Source: Nitrospira_D sp035465795
Lineage (GTDB): Bacteria > Nitrospirota > Nitrospiria > Nitrospirales > Nitrospiraceae
Reading direction: 5' to 3'
Length of the DNA stretch: 64,000 bases
NCBI RefSeq assembly: GCF_049546785.1
Contig: NZ_JBMWAN010000003.1
Location: 611,070 to 675,069, forward strand
The notes under the pieces were generated by a model. It saw nothing but the letters and a program-made list of their open reading frames with translations. It made no database searches and was not told the DNA's origin. The number at the start of each line of letters is the position of its first letter. Position 1 is the stretch's first letter. Positions 1 to 8,525 of this stretch are shown piece after piece. Position numbers and translations under genes: made by a program.

Positions 1-145
1 ATCCGGGGAAAAACTTTGTGCCGCGCTGACGGACGATGATGCTGCCGGCCGTGACGGTTTCTCCGCCGTAGGCCTTCACGCCCAGGTATTGTGGATTACT
101 ATCCCGCCCGTTTCGTGACGATCCGCCGCCTTTATTTGTTGCCAT
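1..145 (-). CDS. rpmA: 50S ribosomal protein L27 (partial, N-terminal part)
   Basis: This gives the first 48 residues of ribosomal protein L27, a large-subunit protein near the peptidyl-transferase centre. The start ATG is at 145-143 and the translation begins MATNKGGGSSRNGRDSN. The Gly/Ser-rich N-terminus and the later YLGVKAYGGE and GSIIVRQRGTKF stretches are typical of L27. The gene lies 22 bases downstream of rplU on the same strand, the usual rplU-rpmA order, so both probably share the promoter upstream of rplU. The C-terminal half lies outside the window. Confidence 0.95.
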   Translation of the reverse strand, partial: MATNKGGGSSRNGRDSNPQYLGVKAYGGETVTAGSIIVRQRGTKFFPG

Positions 146-167
146 GGCAAGTCCTTCTTATACGTGC

Positions 168-482
168 TTATGCCGTTGCAATTCCGGTCACGCGCAGGCT
201 GGTGAAGCCCTGACGATGCCCGCGGGTCCGCCGGTAGCCCTTCCGGCGCTTCTTCTTGAACACGGTGATGGATCTGGTTCGACCATGGCGGACGATTTCA
301 GCGGTTACCTTGGCCCCTTGGACCAACGGCTGCCCGATGACAACGCCGCTCTCTCCATGGACGAGCCGGACTTGATCCAGCTCAACCGTGGCTCCCACGT
401 CACCCTCTAATGAGGCAACCTGCAAAAGAGAGCCTGTTTCAACCCGATACTGTTTTCCGCCTGTTTCAATGATCGCGTACAT
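168..482 (-). CDS. rplU: 50S ribosomal protein L21
   Basis: This 104-residue protein is full length for L21, which binds 23S rRNA in the large subunit. It opens with MYAIIETGGKQYRV, the family hallmark, and has the basic C-terminal part FKKKRRKGYRRTRGHRQ. A purine-rich ribosome site (GGGAGGGAAATAGGA) precedes the ATG. It is the first gene of the rplU-rpmA operon, and a good sigma-70-type promoter lies directly upstream. Confidence 0.97.
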   Translation of the reverse strand: MYAIIETGGKQYRVETGSLLQVASLEGDVGATVELDQVRLVHGESGVVIGQPLVQGAKVTAEIVRHGRTRSITVFKKKRRKGYRRTRGHRQGFTSLRVTGIATA

Positions 483-511
483 TCCTATTTCCCTCCCAAC
501 CGGAACGCCTC

Positions 512-540
512 ATGTAACATAGGGTTCAGTAAGGTGTCAA
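512..540 (-). promoter_or_regulatory. Promoter of rplU-rpmA
   Basis: On the minus strand, TTGACA (540-535) is separated by exactly 17 bases from TTACAT (517-512). The start of rplU is 30 bases further on, leaving room for a short leader with a ribosome site. This is inferred from consensus and spacing only. Confidence 0.6.
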
Positions 541-708
541 GAGAAGGATTCGGAGATCCGCCTGCGCGGGCGATTATTTCTCCGCGCGGCAGCGTGGCCT
601 TCCCCCTCTTTTGTGGGCTATGAGAGAGGTCGCTATTGGACGTATTCTTTAGCTTCGCATTGGAGATGAATGTGTCCGAATTGTCGTTCTTGCCTAGGAG
701 TGAAGGGT

Positions 709-1053
709 ATGTCTCAGAGCACGCGGTTTATCATTCGAGCCTATCACCGGATTCCCGTCCGATGCATCTTATATTACATGGGAGGCGAATTCTTGGGCAA
801 AGGGACGGTCGTAAATATGTCGAGAAAGGGGATGCGCGTGCTCGGCGATCATCAGGTCGTTCCGGGGATGGAGTTGGTCCTGCGGCTCTCACTGCCGGAT
901 AAAGACGAACCGGTGGAAATTCAGCGTGTCGTGGTCCGGTGGGTTCGCGGGTTGCTCTTCGGGGCGAAGATCGTGACCGTGAGTCCGGATGGCGAGGAGC
1001 GTGTGGGGAGTTTTCTGAGTTCCCGCCTGCGTTCCTATTGCGCCTCGTCTTAA
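709..1053 (+). CDS. PilZ-domain protein
   Basis: This small cytoplasmic protein (114 residues) has a PilZ-like fold, the family that binds cyclic di-GMP. An N-terminal AYHRIPVR segment fits the RxxxR region, and NMSRKGMRV matches the [D/N]xSxxG signature. The following beta-rich part (LVLRLSLPDK, VVRWVRGLLFGAKIV) suits the barrel. The ATG at 709 was chosen over one at 670 because CTAGGAGTGAAGGGT directly precedes it. The gene stands alone between rplU and ilvE. Its target cannot be told from sequence, but a c-di-GMP-controlled synthase with PilZ domains occurs later in the window. Confidence 0.8.
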   Translation: MSQSTRFIIRAYHRIPVRCILYYMGGEFLGKGTVVNMSRKGMRVLGDHQVVPGMELVLRLSLPDKDEPVEIQRVVVRWVRGLLFGAKIVTVSPDGEERVGSFLSSRLRSYCASS

Positions 1054-1100
1054 TTTCACTCAGACCGTGCCCGCTATGATTCTGGAGGAGGGAGGTTTGC

Positions 1101-1129
1101 TTGACCCTTCTCCACCCCCACGCTATAGT
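1101..1129 (+). promoter_or_regulatory. Promoter of ilvE
   Basis: TTGACC (1101-1106) and TATAGT (1124-1129) are 17 bases apart. The transcript would have a leader of about 45 bases holding the GAGGAG ribosome site before ilvE. No attenuator or T-box structure is visible in this short leader. Confidence 0.65.
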
Positions 1130-1180
1130 CTGCCAACCATTTTCCCCGTCATCGTTCCTATCGTAGAGGAGTGATATTCG

Positions 1181-2095
1181 ATGCTGGAGCCAGTCGAGAA
1201 GATTTGGATGGATGGCAAGTTGGTGCCCTGGGCGGAAGCCAACGTCCATATTTTGACCCATTCCCTGCATTACGGGCTCGCGGCCTTTGAGGGCATTCGC
1301 TGCTATAAGGGGCAGTCAGGTTCCGCTATTTTCCGCCTTCAGGAGCATGTTGACCGGCTGTTCGAGTCCGCCCATATCGGGATGATGGAGATGCCGTATG
1401 ATCGCAAGCAGGTCGCGGACGCCATCGTCGAGACCGTGAGGGCCAATCGCCTCGACGCCTGCTACATTCGGCCGCTGGTCTACATCGGTTATGGCGCCAT
1501 GGGCGTGCATCCGGGAAACAACCCGATCAGGATCGCGATAGCGGCCTGGCGGTGGGGTGCCTACCTGGGTGACGACGCGCTGGCCAATGGGATGCGAGCG
1601 CGGGTGTCGTCGTTCACCCGGCATCATGTGAATGTCTCGATGACGCGGGGGAAGATTGCCGGCTACTACGTGAATTCGATCCTGGCCAAGCGTGAAGCGA
1701 AAATCGACGGATATGATGAAGCGATCATGCTCGATCCCGAGGGCTATGTCTCCGAAGGGACCGGCGAAAATATCTTCATCGTCCGCCGGGGCAAAATCAA
1801 AACGACGCCTCTGACGTCGATCCTTGAGGGGATCACGCGAAACTCCGTGATGGAACTGGCGCGCGAACGCAACATTCCGGTGGTGGAAGAGCGCTTCACT
1901 CGCGACGAGATGTATGTGGCGGATGAAGTGTTTGTAACCGGCACGGCGGCAGAACTGACGCCGGTGCGGGAAATCGACAACCGGCGTATCGGAACCGGCA
2001 AGCCGGGTCCTGTGACGCTTGCGCTTCAAAAAGCCTTCTTCGCCATCGTACGCGGCGAAGACCCGGCACACCAATCATGGCTGACCCGCGTGTAG
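1181..2095 (+). CDS. ilvE: Branched-chain-amino-acid aminotransferase
   Basis: IlvE is a PLP enzyme that transfers the amino group between glutamate and the 2-oxo acids of leucine, isoleucine and valine. The 304-residue length is normal for fold-type IV aminotransferases. The Schiff-base lysine is K158 in TRGKIAGYYVNS. The family signature SEGTGENIF lies near residues 191-199, and HSLHYGLAAFEGIR near the N-terminus is also typical. GAGGAG lies 11 bases before the ATG. The gene converges with secG, whose stop is 69 bases beyond the ilvE stop, and no clear terminator is seen between them. Confidence 0.96.
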   Translation: MLEPVEKIWMDGKLVPWAEANVHILTHSLHYGLAAFEGIRCYKGQSGSAIFRLQEHVDRLFESAHIGMMEMPYDRKQVADAIVETVRANRLDACYIRPLVYIGYGAMGVHPGNNPIRIAIAAWRWGAYLGDDALANGMRARVSSFTRHHVNVSMTRGKIAGYYVNSILAKREAKIDGYDEAIMLDPEGYVSEGTGENIFIVRRGKIKTTPLTSILEGITRNSVMELARERNIPVVEERFTRDEMYVADEVFVTGTAAELTPVREIDNRRIGTGKPGPVTLALQKAFFAIVRGEDPAHQSWLTRV

Positions 2096-2163
2096 CCGTT
2101 TCGGCTCACGCGGGCGCCCGAATTGCAGTAGAATATTTTCAATCAGGAAAGAAACGGATGTGT

Positions 2164-2505
2164 CTAGTGGGCCGCGGCCGGCGCCTCTGCGGACGGCTTC
2201 GTCTCCGGTGCCGGTGCGGCCGGCGCCGAGGATGTTTCTTTCGGCTTGAGATCGATGACCGTCGATGAGAAGTTTCGCTGTTTCGCCAGGATGGCCAGGC
2301 TGAATGAGGTCAGCATGAACACGGCAGCGACGATGACGGTGAGTTTGCTCAGGAAGTTGGCCGGGCCCCGACTGCCGAAGACGGTCTGGCTGGATCCGCC
2401 GAAGGCCGCGCCGATCTCCGCTCCCTTCCCTGATTGCAGCAGGATGGCGCCGATCATCAGGAAGCAGACGAACACATGAAGAATGACCACGAGCGTATAC
2501 AGCAT
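2164..2505 (-). CDS. secG: Preprotein translocase subunit SecG
   Basis: SecG is a small inner-membrane part of the SecYEG protein-export channel. The 113 residues give two membrane segments (LVVILHVFVCFLMIGAILL and LTVIVAAVFMLTSFSLAIL). Between them lies the conserved stretch QSGKGAEIGAAFGG followed by SQTVFGSRG. The tail is rich in Ala, Pro and Glu. The ATG at 2505 lies two bases after the tpiA stop, so it is the last gene of gap-pgk-tpiA-secG. A longer open frame in the same phase upstream only reads through tpiA out of frame and is not a real extension. Confidence 0.95.
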   Translation of the reverse strand: MLYTLVVILHVFVCFLMIGAILLQSGKGAEIGAAFGGSSQTVFGSRGPANFLSKLTVIVAAVFMLTSFSLAILAKQRNFSSTVIDLKPKETSSAPAAPAPETKPSAEAPAAAH

Positions 2506-2507
2506 GC

Positions 2508-3281
2508 TTAATGCCCCGTTTGTTTTTGTGCGAGCCTCGCGATAGTAGCAAAGGAATCGACCTGGAGGCAAGCCCCGCCCACAAGTGCGCCATCGATGTC
2601 GGGCGAGGCAAGGAATCCCTCGACATTTTGCGGGGTCACGCTGCCGCCGTAGAGAATGCGGGTTGAAGCGGCGACGGAGGCAGACCATCCGGCAGTCAGA
2701 GCCCGCCGGATCAGTTGATGCACCTCGGCGGCTTGTTCGGGGGTGGCCGCTTTCCCGGTGCCGATGGCCCACACCGGTTCGTAGGCGATGATCAGGTTTG
2801 TCAGGCGTGCGGGCTCGAATCCCGCAAGGCATCCGTTCAACTGCTGCTCGATGACCTCCGCCGTTGTGCCCGATTCCCGTTCGGACAACGATTCGCCCAC
2901 GCACAGAATCGGTTTGAGTTCGTGTTTGAGTGCGGCGAGGAGCTTCTTGTGGATCAGGTCGTCCTGTTCGCCAAACTGTGCGCGCCTCTCTGAATGCCCA
3001 AGAATGACATAGCGGCAGCCCAGATCCTTGAGCATGGGCGCGGAAATTTCTCCCGTATAGGCTCCATGGTCTTCCCAATGCAGATTCTGTGCGCCCAGTC
3101 CGATGGCAGGAGCCGGGCCGAGCGAATCCCGGACGGCCGCCAGTGCCGTGAATGGAGGAGCGATCACAACGTCGATGGCAGAAGTCGAAAGAGGCTGCTG
3201 AACCAACTCGCGCGTGAAGCGTACCGCTTCCGACGCGGTCTTGTTCATCTTCCAATTGCCGGCGATCAGCGGTGTGCGCAC
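2508..3281 (-). CDS. tpiA: Triosephosphate isomerase
   Basis: TpiA interconverts dihydroxyacetone phosphate and glyceraldehyde 3-phosphate. The 257 residues hold all catalytic elements: K11 in GNWKMN, H96 in ILGHSERR, E168 in AYEPVWAIGTG, and the phosphate-binding ILYGGSV near the C-terminus. It is the third gene of the glycolytic operon, 42 bases after pgk and 2 bases before secG. Confidence 0.97.
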   Translation of the reverse strand: MRTPLIAGNWKMNKTASEAVRFTRELVQQPLSTSAIDVVIAPPFTALAAVRDSLGPAPAIGLGAQNLHWEDHGAYTGEISAPMLKDLGCRYVILGHSERRAQFGEQDDLIHKKLLAALKHELKPILCVGESLSERESGTTAEVIEQQLNGCLAGFEPARLTNLIIAYEPVWAIGTGKAATPEQAAEVHQLIRRALTAGWSASVAASTRILYGGSVTPQNVEGFLASPDIDGALVGGACLQVDSFATIARLAQKQTGH

Positions 3282-3323
3282 GGTGTCCTTTTGTCGGGCG
3301 TTCTGCGCGAGCAGAAGGGAAGG

Positions 3324-4523
3324 CTAGACTGCCCGGTCCGGCAGCGCGGCGAGGCCGGGAAGTTGTTTCCCTTCCAGCAACTCCAGGGCTGCGCCACCGC
3401 CGGTCGAAATAAAGGAGATGCTGTCGGACTCGCCTGCACGGTGGATGGCCATCGCCGTTTCTCCGCCGCCGACAATCGTCAAGGCATAGGCATTGGCCAC
3501 GGCATGAGCCACGGAGAGCGTGCCGCGGGCGAAGGCGTCGATTTCGAACATCCCCATCGGCCCGTTCCACAGAATCGTCTTGGCATCCTGCAGGGCCTCA
3601 CTGAACAATTTCACCGAGGCAGGACCGATGTCGAGTCCGTACCAGCCCTTGGGGATTTCCTGAACCGGCACGATCTTCGTTTCAGCGCCCGGTTCCCGGC
3701 TGGCCGCCACCACGCAATCGACGGGCAGATAGAATTTCACCCCCCGTGAGAGGGCATGGTCTTCGATGCCGCGCGCGAAGTCTAGCATGTCGTTTTCGAC
3801 CAGTGAGTTCCCGATTTCAAATCCCTTGGCCTTCAGAAAGGTAAAGGCCATGCCGCCACCGATGATGACCTTGTCGACGCGCTTCCCGAGATTTTCGATG
3901 ACGCCGATTTTCCCGGACACCTTGGCTCCCCCGAGGATTGCCACAAACGGGCGAACGGGGTTCTCGACGGCCCCTTCCAGATACTCGATTTCTTTCTTGA
4001 GGAGCGCCCCGGCGGCCGAGGCCTTGATGAATTTCGTGATGCCGACCGTTGAGGCGTGAGCCCGATGGGCGGCGCCGAAGGCGTCGTTGATAAAGACATC
4101 GCCCAGAGAGGCCAGCGCTTTGGAAAACGCCTCGTCGTTTTTCTCTTCGCCGGGGTGAAAACGAAGATTCTCCAGCAGCAACACGTCGCCGGGGTTCATT
4201 TTGGCCACCAGCTTTTCGGCGGCGGGGCCGATGCAATCCGGAGCGAAAAGGACTTCCTTGCCCAGCAGGCGGCTCAACCGTTTGGCGACGGGAGCGAGGC
4301 TGTATCGGGGATCGAATGCACCCTTGGGACGCCCCAGGTGCGAGCAGAGGATGACTTTGGCTCCTTCGTCGACGACCCGGTTGATGGTCGGGAGGGTCGA
4401 GCGGATGCGGGTGTCATCGGTAATCTGGAGGGCCTCGTCGAGGGGGACATTGAAGTCGGCACGGATGATCACGCGTTTTCCGCGCAACTCGACGTCGTCG
4501 ATGGTTTGCTTCCGCAGGTTCAT
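3324..4523 (-). CDS. pgk: Phosphoglycerate kinase
   Basis: Pgk makes ATP from 1,3-bisphosphoglycerate in glycolysis, and runs in reverse in carbon-fixing cells. The 399 residues match the usual length. The N-terminal domain has the substrate signature VIIRADFNVPLD and the SHLGRPKG loop. The C-terminal domain has nucleotide-binding GGAKVSGKI, WNGPMGMFE and GGGETA. It lies 82 bases downstream of gap in the same operon. Confidence 0.97.
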   Translation of the reverse strand: MNLRKQTIDDVELRGKRVIIRADFNVPLDEALQITDDTRIRSTLPTINRVVDEGAKVILCSHLGRPKGAFDPRYSLAPVAKRLSRLLGKEVLFAPDCIGPAAEKLVAKMNPGDVLLLENLRFHPGEEKNDEAFSKALASLGDVFINDAFGAAHRAHASTVGITKFIKASAAGALLKKEIEYLEGAVENPVRPFVAILGGAKVSGKIGVIENLGKRVDKVIIGGGMAFTFLKAKGFEIGNSLVENDMLDFARGIEDHALSRGVKFYLPVDCVVAASREPGAETKIVPVQEIPKGWYGLDIGPASVKLFSEALQDAKTILWNGPMGMFEIDAFARGTLSVAHAVANAYALTIVGGGETAMAIHRAGESDSISFISTGGGAALELLEGKQLPGLAALPDRAV

Positions 4524-4605
4524 GCGTGCTCCTTCACGGGGCTCCCCGGCGTGTCGTGGCGAGACGGAAGCGACATCGAACGGGAGCGATCATCGGGGCG
4601 TGGTG

Positions 4606-5616
4606 TTACCCCTTGGCCTTGGCCGCGAGCGACTTGATCAGATCGCGGACGCGGCACGAATAACCCCACTCGTTGTCGTACCAGGCGGTGACTTTGACTA
4701 ACCGCTTATCGATCACATTGGTGAGCGGCGCATCCAGGGTGGCCGAGTGGGGGTCTCCTTTTTGATCGATTGAGACAATCGGGGCCTCCGAATAGTTCAG
4801 GATGCCCTTCAGCGGGCCTTCGGCCGCCTTCTTGAAGGCGGCATTGACGGAGGCGATATCGCAATCTTTCTCGGTTTCCACCGTCAGATCGACGAGCGAG
4901 ACGTTCGGAGTCGGGACGCGAATGGCCAGACCGTCCATCTTGCCCTTTAACTGCGGGATCACCAGGTGCAACGCTTTGGCTGCGCCGGTGCTGGTCGGAA
5001 TCATCGACATACCGGCGGCACGCGCCCGTCGCAAATCTTTGTGCGGAAGATCGAGCAATTGCTGGTCGTTGGTGTAGGAGTGAATCGTGGTCATCACGCC
5101 GTGCTTGATGCCGAAGTTTTCCATCAACACCTTGGCGACCGGCGCGAGACAGTTGGTCGTGCAGGAGGCGTTGGAAATGATGTGGTGTGATTTTGGATCA
5201 AAATCCTTATCGTTGACGCCGAGAACGATCGTAACGTCCGGATCTGATGAGGGAGCCGAGATGATCACCTGCTTGGCTCCGGCCGACAGGTGCCTGCCTG
5301 CACCCTCCCGATCCGTGAAGCGGCCGGTGGATTCGATGACCACATCCACATTCAAATCTTTCCAAGGGAGTTCTTTGGGGTCCTTCTTGGCAAGCACCTT
5401 GATCGGTTTCCCGTCGACGACAATGTGATCGTCTTTCGCTTCGACGCTGACATTGAGAGTGCCGTGCACGGAGTCGTACTTGAGGAGGTACGCCAGGGTC
5501 TTGGCGTCTGTAAGATCGTTGATGGCGACAATATCCAGTTCCGGGTCTCCCAGCGAGGCCCGAAACACGTTGCGTCCGATACGTCCGAATCCGTTGATGC
5601 CGATGCGAATAGCCAT
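4606..5616 (-). CDS. gap: Type I glyceraldehyde-3-phosphate dehydrogenase
   Basis: Gap catalyses the phosphorylating oxidation of glyceraldehyde 3-phosphate with NAD(P)+. Translation from the ATG at 5616 gives 336 residues starting MAIRIGINGFGRIGR, the Rossmann motif. The catalytic Cys152 is in SNASCTTNCLAP. An in-frame ATG 54 bases further upstream lies in the leader hairpin region and has no family residues, so it was not used. AAAGGA lies before the chosen start. This is the first gene of gap-pgk-tpiA-secG. Confidence 0.97.
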   Translation of the reverse strand: MAIRIGINGFGRIGRNVFRASLGDPELDIVAINDLTDAKTLAYLLKYDSVHGTLNVSVEAKDDHIVVDGKPIKVLAKKDPKELPWKDLNVDVVIESTGRFTDREGAGRHLSAGAKQVIISAPSSDPDVTIVLGVNDKDFDPKSHHIISNASCTTNCLAPVAKVLMENFGIKHGVMTTIHSYTNDQQLLDLPHKDLRRARAAGMSMIPTSTGAAKALHLVIPQLKGKMDGLAIRVPTPNVSLVDLTVETEKDCDIASVNAAFKKAAEGPLKGILNYSEAPIVSIDQKGDPHSATLDAPLTNVIDKRLVKVTAWYDNEWGYSCRVRDLIKSLAAKAKG

Positions 5617-5645
5617 GTCGAGTATGTCCTTTACTAAATAACCAG

Positions 5646-5664
5646 GCGGGTGCAGATCACCCGC
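5646..5664 (-). promoter_or_regulatory. Hairpin in the gap leader
   Basis: A perfect 7-bp stem (GCGGGTG / CACCCGC) with a 5-base loop lies in the predicted 5' leader of gap. It sits 29 bases before the start codon and just before the ribosome site. It is not followed by a T run, so it is more likely an mRNA-stability or translation element than a terminator. The role is an inference. Confidence 0.45.
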
Positions 5665-5677
5665 AATCATGATCGCG

Positions 5678-5706
5678 ATAGTATCGACGCCCTAGACCCT
5701 TGTCAA
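5678..5706 (-). promoter_or_regulatory. Promoter of gap-pgk-tpiA-secG
   Basis: Minus-strand TTGACA (5706-5701) and TACTAT (5683-5678) are separated by 17 bases, an almost ideal sigma-70-type promoter. The predicted transcript starts near 5671 and has a leader of about 55 bases that contains the 7-bp hairpin. Confidence 0.75.
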
Positions 5707-5804
5707 GCTGTACGAAGGGGGAATATTCGTCGAAACACTAGTGTTTCGAGGCCTTTTTCTGTGTCCCGGTTCAGTAGAATTCCCCGGGGACGGCGGGCGA
5801 TTGC

Positions 5805-5835
5805 CTTGCTTCTCGCGCGATCTCTTCGCTAGAGT
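5805..5835 (+). promoter_or_regulatory. Possible promoter of mutS2
   Basis: TTGCTT (5805-5810) and TAGAGT (5830-5835) lie 19 bases apart, 40 bases before the chosen mutS2 start. The spacing is longer than ideal, so this is a weak candidate. Confidence 0.35.
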
Positions 5836-5875
5836 CCTGCCATCCTCATTTCGCTACCGGATCCATGATGCTGTG

Positions 5876-8281
5876 ATGAAGCAGACCCTCTCAGAAAAAG
5901 CCGCGCAGGCCCTGGAATGGCCCCGTTTGCTCGACTGCCTGGCACAAGGAGCCCAGTCCGTGCTGGGCGCGGCGCGCTGCCGGGCCTTGACTCTTCACGA
6001 TGAGTTGGACGTATTGATCCGGTGTCAGCAGGAGACGACCGAGTGGCTCCGATTGGTGGACGGGAGTGATCCGGCTCCGGCTCTGTCTTTCCCGGATGTG
6101 CGCGAGTTGGTCGAGCGTGCCCACAAAGGCGGGGTGCTCGAAGCCGCTGAGTTACGCGACTGCGGGCTCGTGCTCACCCTGATGGAGGAGGCGGCCCGGT
6201 TTGTCGCGCGCCATCAGACTGCTGCGCCTGCAGTAATGTCTGTCGCAGCTCCGTTGCAGTGGACGCGGGAGTTGCAGGCGCTCAAGCGGGCGCTCGATGC
6301 CGCGATTCAACCGGACGGTGCGATGAAGGAGTCGGCGAGCCCCGAGTTGCGCCGCCTCACCCATGCGGCCCAAGAATTGAAGCAGCGCATGCGGGAGCAA
6401 CTCGATCGCATCCTGCACTCCAGCCGCTATGAGGAGGTCCTCCAAGAATTCTACTTTGCGCAGCGGGAAGGCCGCTATGTGGTGCCGGTGAAGGCCGACA
6501 TGCGCGGGCGCATTCCCGGCATCGTGCATGATGTGTCGGCGAGCGGCGCCACGGTGTTTCTGGAACCGCGCGAACTGGTGGAACTGAACAATTCGATCAA
6601 GGTCGCCGATCTGGAGATCGATCGGGAGGTCCGGCGCATCCTGCGTGAACTCACGCTGCTCGTGGCGGGAAACGCCGAGGCCGTGCAGTCCGGCGTCGAG
6701 GTGCTCACGGAACTGGATTGCCTTCAGGCGAAGGCATCGCTCAGCCGGCGGCTCAAGGCCAGCCCCGTCTCGCTCAACGATTGCGGCCGCGTGATGTTGA
6801 AGCAGGCGCGGCATCCGCTGCTGATGCTGGCCAAGAATCAGGTGGTGCCGAACGACATCCTGCTCGGCGAATCGATTCGCGTCCTCGTGATTTCCGGTCC
6901 CAACACCGGCGGCAAGACGGTGACGCTGAAGATCGTCGGGCTGTTTTCCCTGATGGTGCGGGCCGGGCTGCATCTGCCCTGCGCGCCGGAATCCGAGATG
7001 GCGATCTTTCCCGACCTCTATGCCGACATCGGCGACGCGCAGGATCTGAGCCGGGACCTCTCCAGCTTCTCCGCCCACATGTCGCAGATGGTCCAGCTGC
7101 TCTCCGAGTCCACGCGGTCTTCGGGGGACCGATCCCGGTCGCTGGTGTTGCTCGATGAGCCGGTGACCTCGACCGATCCTCAAGAGGGTGCGGCGCTGGC
7201 GGAAGCGCTGCTCTGTCATTTGGCAGCGCTGAATATGAAGGTGGTAGCCACAACCCACTATGGCCCGCTGAAGGAACTCGCACAGACCACCGCGGGATTT
7301 GCCAACGCCAGTGTGGAGTTCGATGTGACGCGCCTCGCGCCGACCTATCGGCTGTTTCTGGGGATTCCGGGAGGCTCGTCGGCGCTGGAGATCGCCGGCC
7401 GTCTGGGCATGGATGCGGCCATTTTGGCTGATGCACGCCAGCGGCTGCGCCATGAGGATCGAAGGCTGGAAGATCTGATGGTCGACTTGCAGCAGAAACA
7501 GCGTCAGTTGGCCGAAGACGCGACACGGGCGCGGCAAGCCAGGGAAGAAGCAGAATTGGCGGCCGGCGAGGCGAAAGCGCTGCAAGCGCGGTTAGAAGAA
7601 GCTGAGCAGGAAGCCCGCAAAGGACTCAAGAAAAAATTGGGCGAGCAGTTCCAGCGCGCGCGGGCCGAAGTACAGGCGACGGTCGATGCCTTCAAGCGCG
7701 AGCAGAAGCTCATCAAGGCCAAGGAGACGAAGCAACGGCTGAGTGAGATGGAGGCTCAGACCAGGCAGGAACTCGCGCCGGCAGATGAACCGATTCCCGT
7801 CGAGCATCTCAGCATCGGCGATTCTGTGGAGATCTCCGGGTTGGGCATGACGGGAAGTTTGCTGGAGGCGCCGCAGGGCAGGAAGCGCGTGCGCGTCAAA
7901 GTGGGCGAAGGCGAAGTGCTGGCCACGGTGGCGAATCTCATCGGCTTGGCACGCGGGGCGGCTGCGTCAACTCCCCCGGCGCCCTCATCCTCAACCAGTC
8001 CGCGCAGGTTTTCGGTCGGCGGCGGGCTGGGGCTCGACGAACAGACGGTGGTCGATGTGCGCGGGCAGGCAGCAGACGAGGCGCTCGATCAGGTCATCGC
8101 GGCGCTGGATCGGGCCACACTCGATGGTGCGCCGTTTCTGCGGATCATTCATGGCCACGGGACAGGAAAGCTCAAGGCCACGCTACGAGAGTATTTGAAG
8201 GACTCTCCTTACGTCTCCGGCATCCGCCCGGGCGACCGCGCCGAAGGCGGCGATGGGGTCACGGTTGTGACGATCCGGTGA
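5876..8281 (+). CDS. mutS2: Endonuclease MutS2 with C-terminal Smr domain
   Basis: MutS2 is a MutS-family ATPase with an Smr nuclease domain. In other bacteria it acts on recombination intermediates or on collided ribosomes. The 801-residue chain has a core domain, then the ATPase with Walker A GPNTGGKT at about residues 341-348 and LVLLDEPVTSTDP. A long charged coiled coil follows (about 520-640). The Smr domain is at about 722-801, with DVRGQAADEA and IIHGHGTGKL. The ATG at 5876 starts the recognisable sequence MKQTLSEKAAQ; upstream in-frame codons add nothing family-like. The last 265 bases of the gene recur twice downstream. Confidence 0.95.
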   Translation: MKQTLSEKAAQALEWPRLLDCLAQGAQSVLGAARCRALTLHDELDVLIRCQQETTEWLRLVDGSDPAPALSFPDVRELVERAHKGGVLEAAELRDCGLVLTLMEEAARFVARHQTAAPAVMSVAAPLQWTRELQALKRALDAAIQPDGAMKESASPELRRLTHAAQELKQRMREQLDRILHSSRYEEVLQEFYFAQREGRYVVPVKADMRGRIPGIVHDVSASGATVFLEPRELVELNNSIKVADLEIDREVRRILRELTLLVAGNAEAVQSGVEVLTELDCLQAKASLSRRLKASPVSLNDCGRVMLKQARHPLLMLAKNQVVPNDILLGESIRVLVISGPNTGGKTVTLKIVGLFSLMVRAGLHLPCAPESEMAIFPDLYADIGDAQDLSRDLSSFSAHMSQMVQLLSESTRSSGDRSRSLVLLDEPVTSTDPQEGAALAEALLCHLAALNMKVVATTHYGPLKELAQTTAGFANASVEFDVTRLAPTYRLFLGIPGGSSALEIAGRLGMDAAILADARQRLRHEDRRLEDLMVDLQQKQRQLAEDATRARQAREEAELAAGEAKALQARLEEAEQEARKGLKKKLGEQFQRARAEVQATVDAFKREQKLIKAKETKQRLSEMEAQTRQELAPADEPIPVEHLSIGDSVEISGLGMTGSLLEAPQGRKRVRVKVGEGEVLATVANLIGLARGAAASTPPAPSSSTSPRRFSVGGGLGLDEQTVVDVRGQAADEALDQVIAALDRATLDGAPFLRIIHGHGTGKLKATLREYLKDSPYVSGIRPGDRAEGGDGVTVVTIR

Positions 8282-8476
8282 GAAAAAACAGCAGAGAGCA
8301 GCCTAGATGGTTACCTGTGCTCATACAGCGCGTGGCTTGGGAAGAGGCTCGTGGGATACGTGGAGTGGGAGGTCAATCAGTCCCATTCACGAAGAGAGAA
8401 GGTGCGAGATCTGAAGGATTGCTGGATGGGCGCAGAGAATGGTGTCTGAGGCCATTAATTTGTGGCGAATAAGGAA

Positions 8477-8501
8477 AGGGCCTGGGACTTGCCCAGGCCC
8501 T
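8477..8501 (-). terminator. Terminator-like hairpin between mutS2 and the TRL-like gene
   Basis: A perfect 10-bp stem, AGGGCCTGGG / CCCAGGCCCT, with a 5-base loop lies 25 bases past the stop of the TRL-like gene. On the minus strand it is followed by a T-rich TTCCTTATTC. On the plus strand it could also stop mutS2 transcripts, although it lies about 200 bases after that stop codon. Confidence 0.65.
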
Positions 8502-8525
8502 CCCGAAATTGTTTGAGGGAAGTAG

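Noticed and set aside
2164..3570. SecG as part of a 468-residue protein
   Set aside because: The extra N-terminal part is tpiA/pgk sequence read in a wrong frame. SecG begins at the ATG at 2505.
6152..7585. Long minus-strand open frame (477 codons) opposite mutS2
   Set aside because: Antisense to conserved ATPase sequence, with biased composition and no motif.
8278..8472. 64-codon frame right after mutS2
   Set aside because: It overlaps the mutS2 stop, lacks a ribosome site, and gives no recognisable protein.
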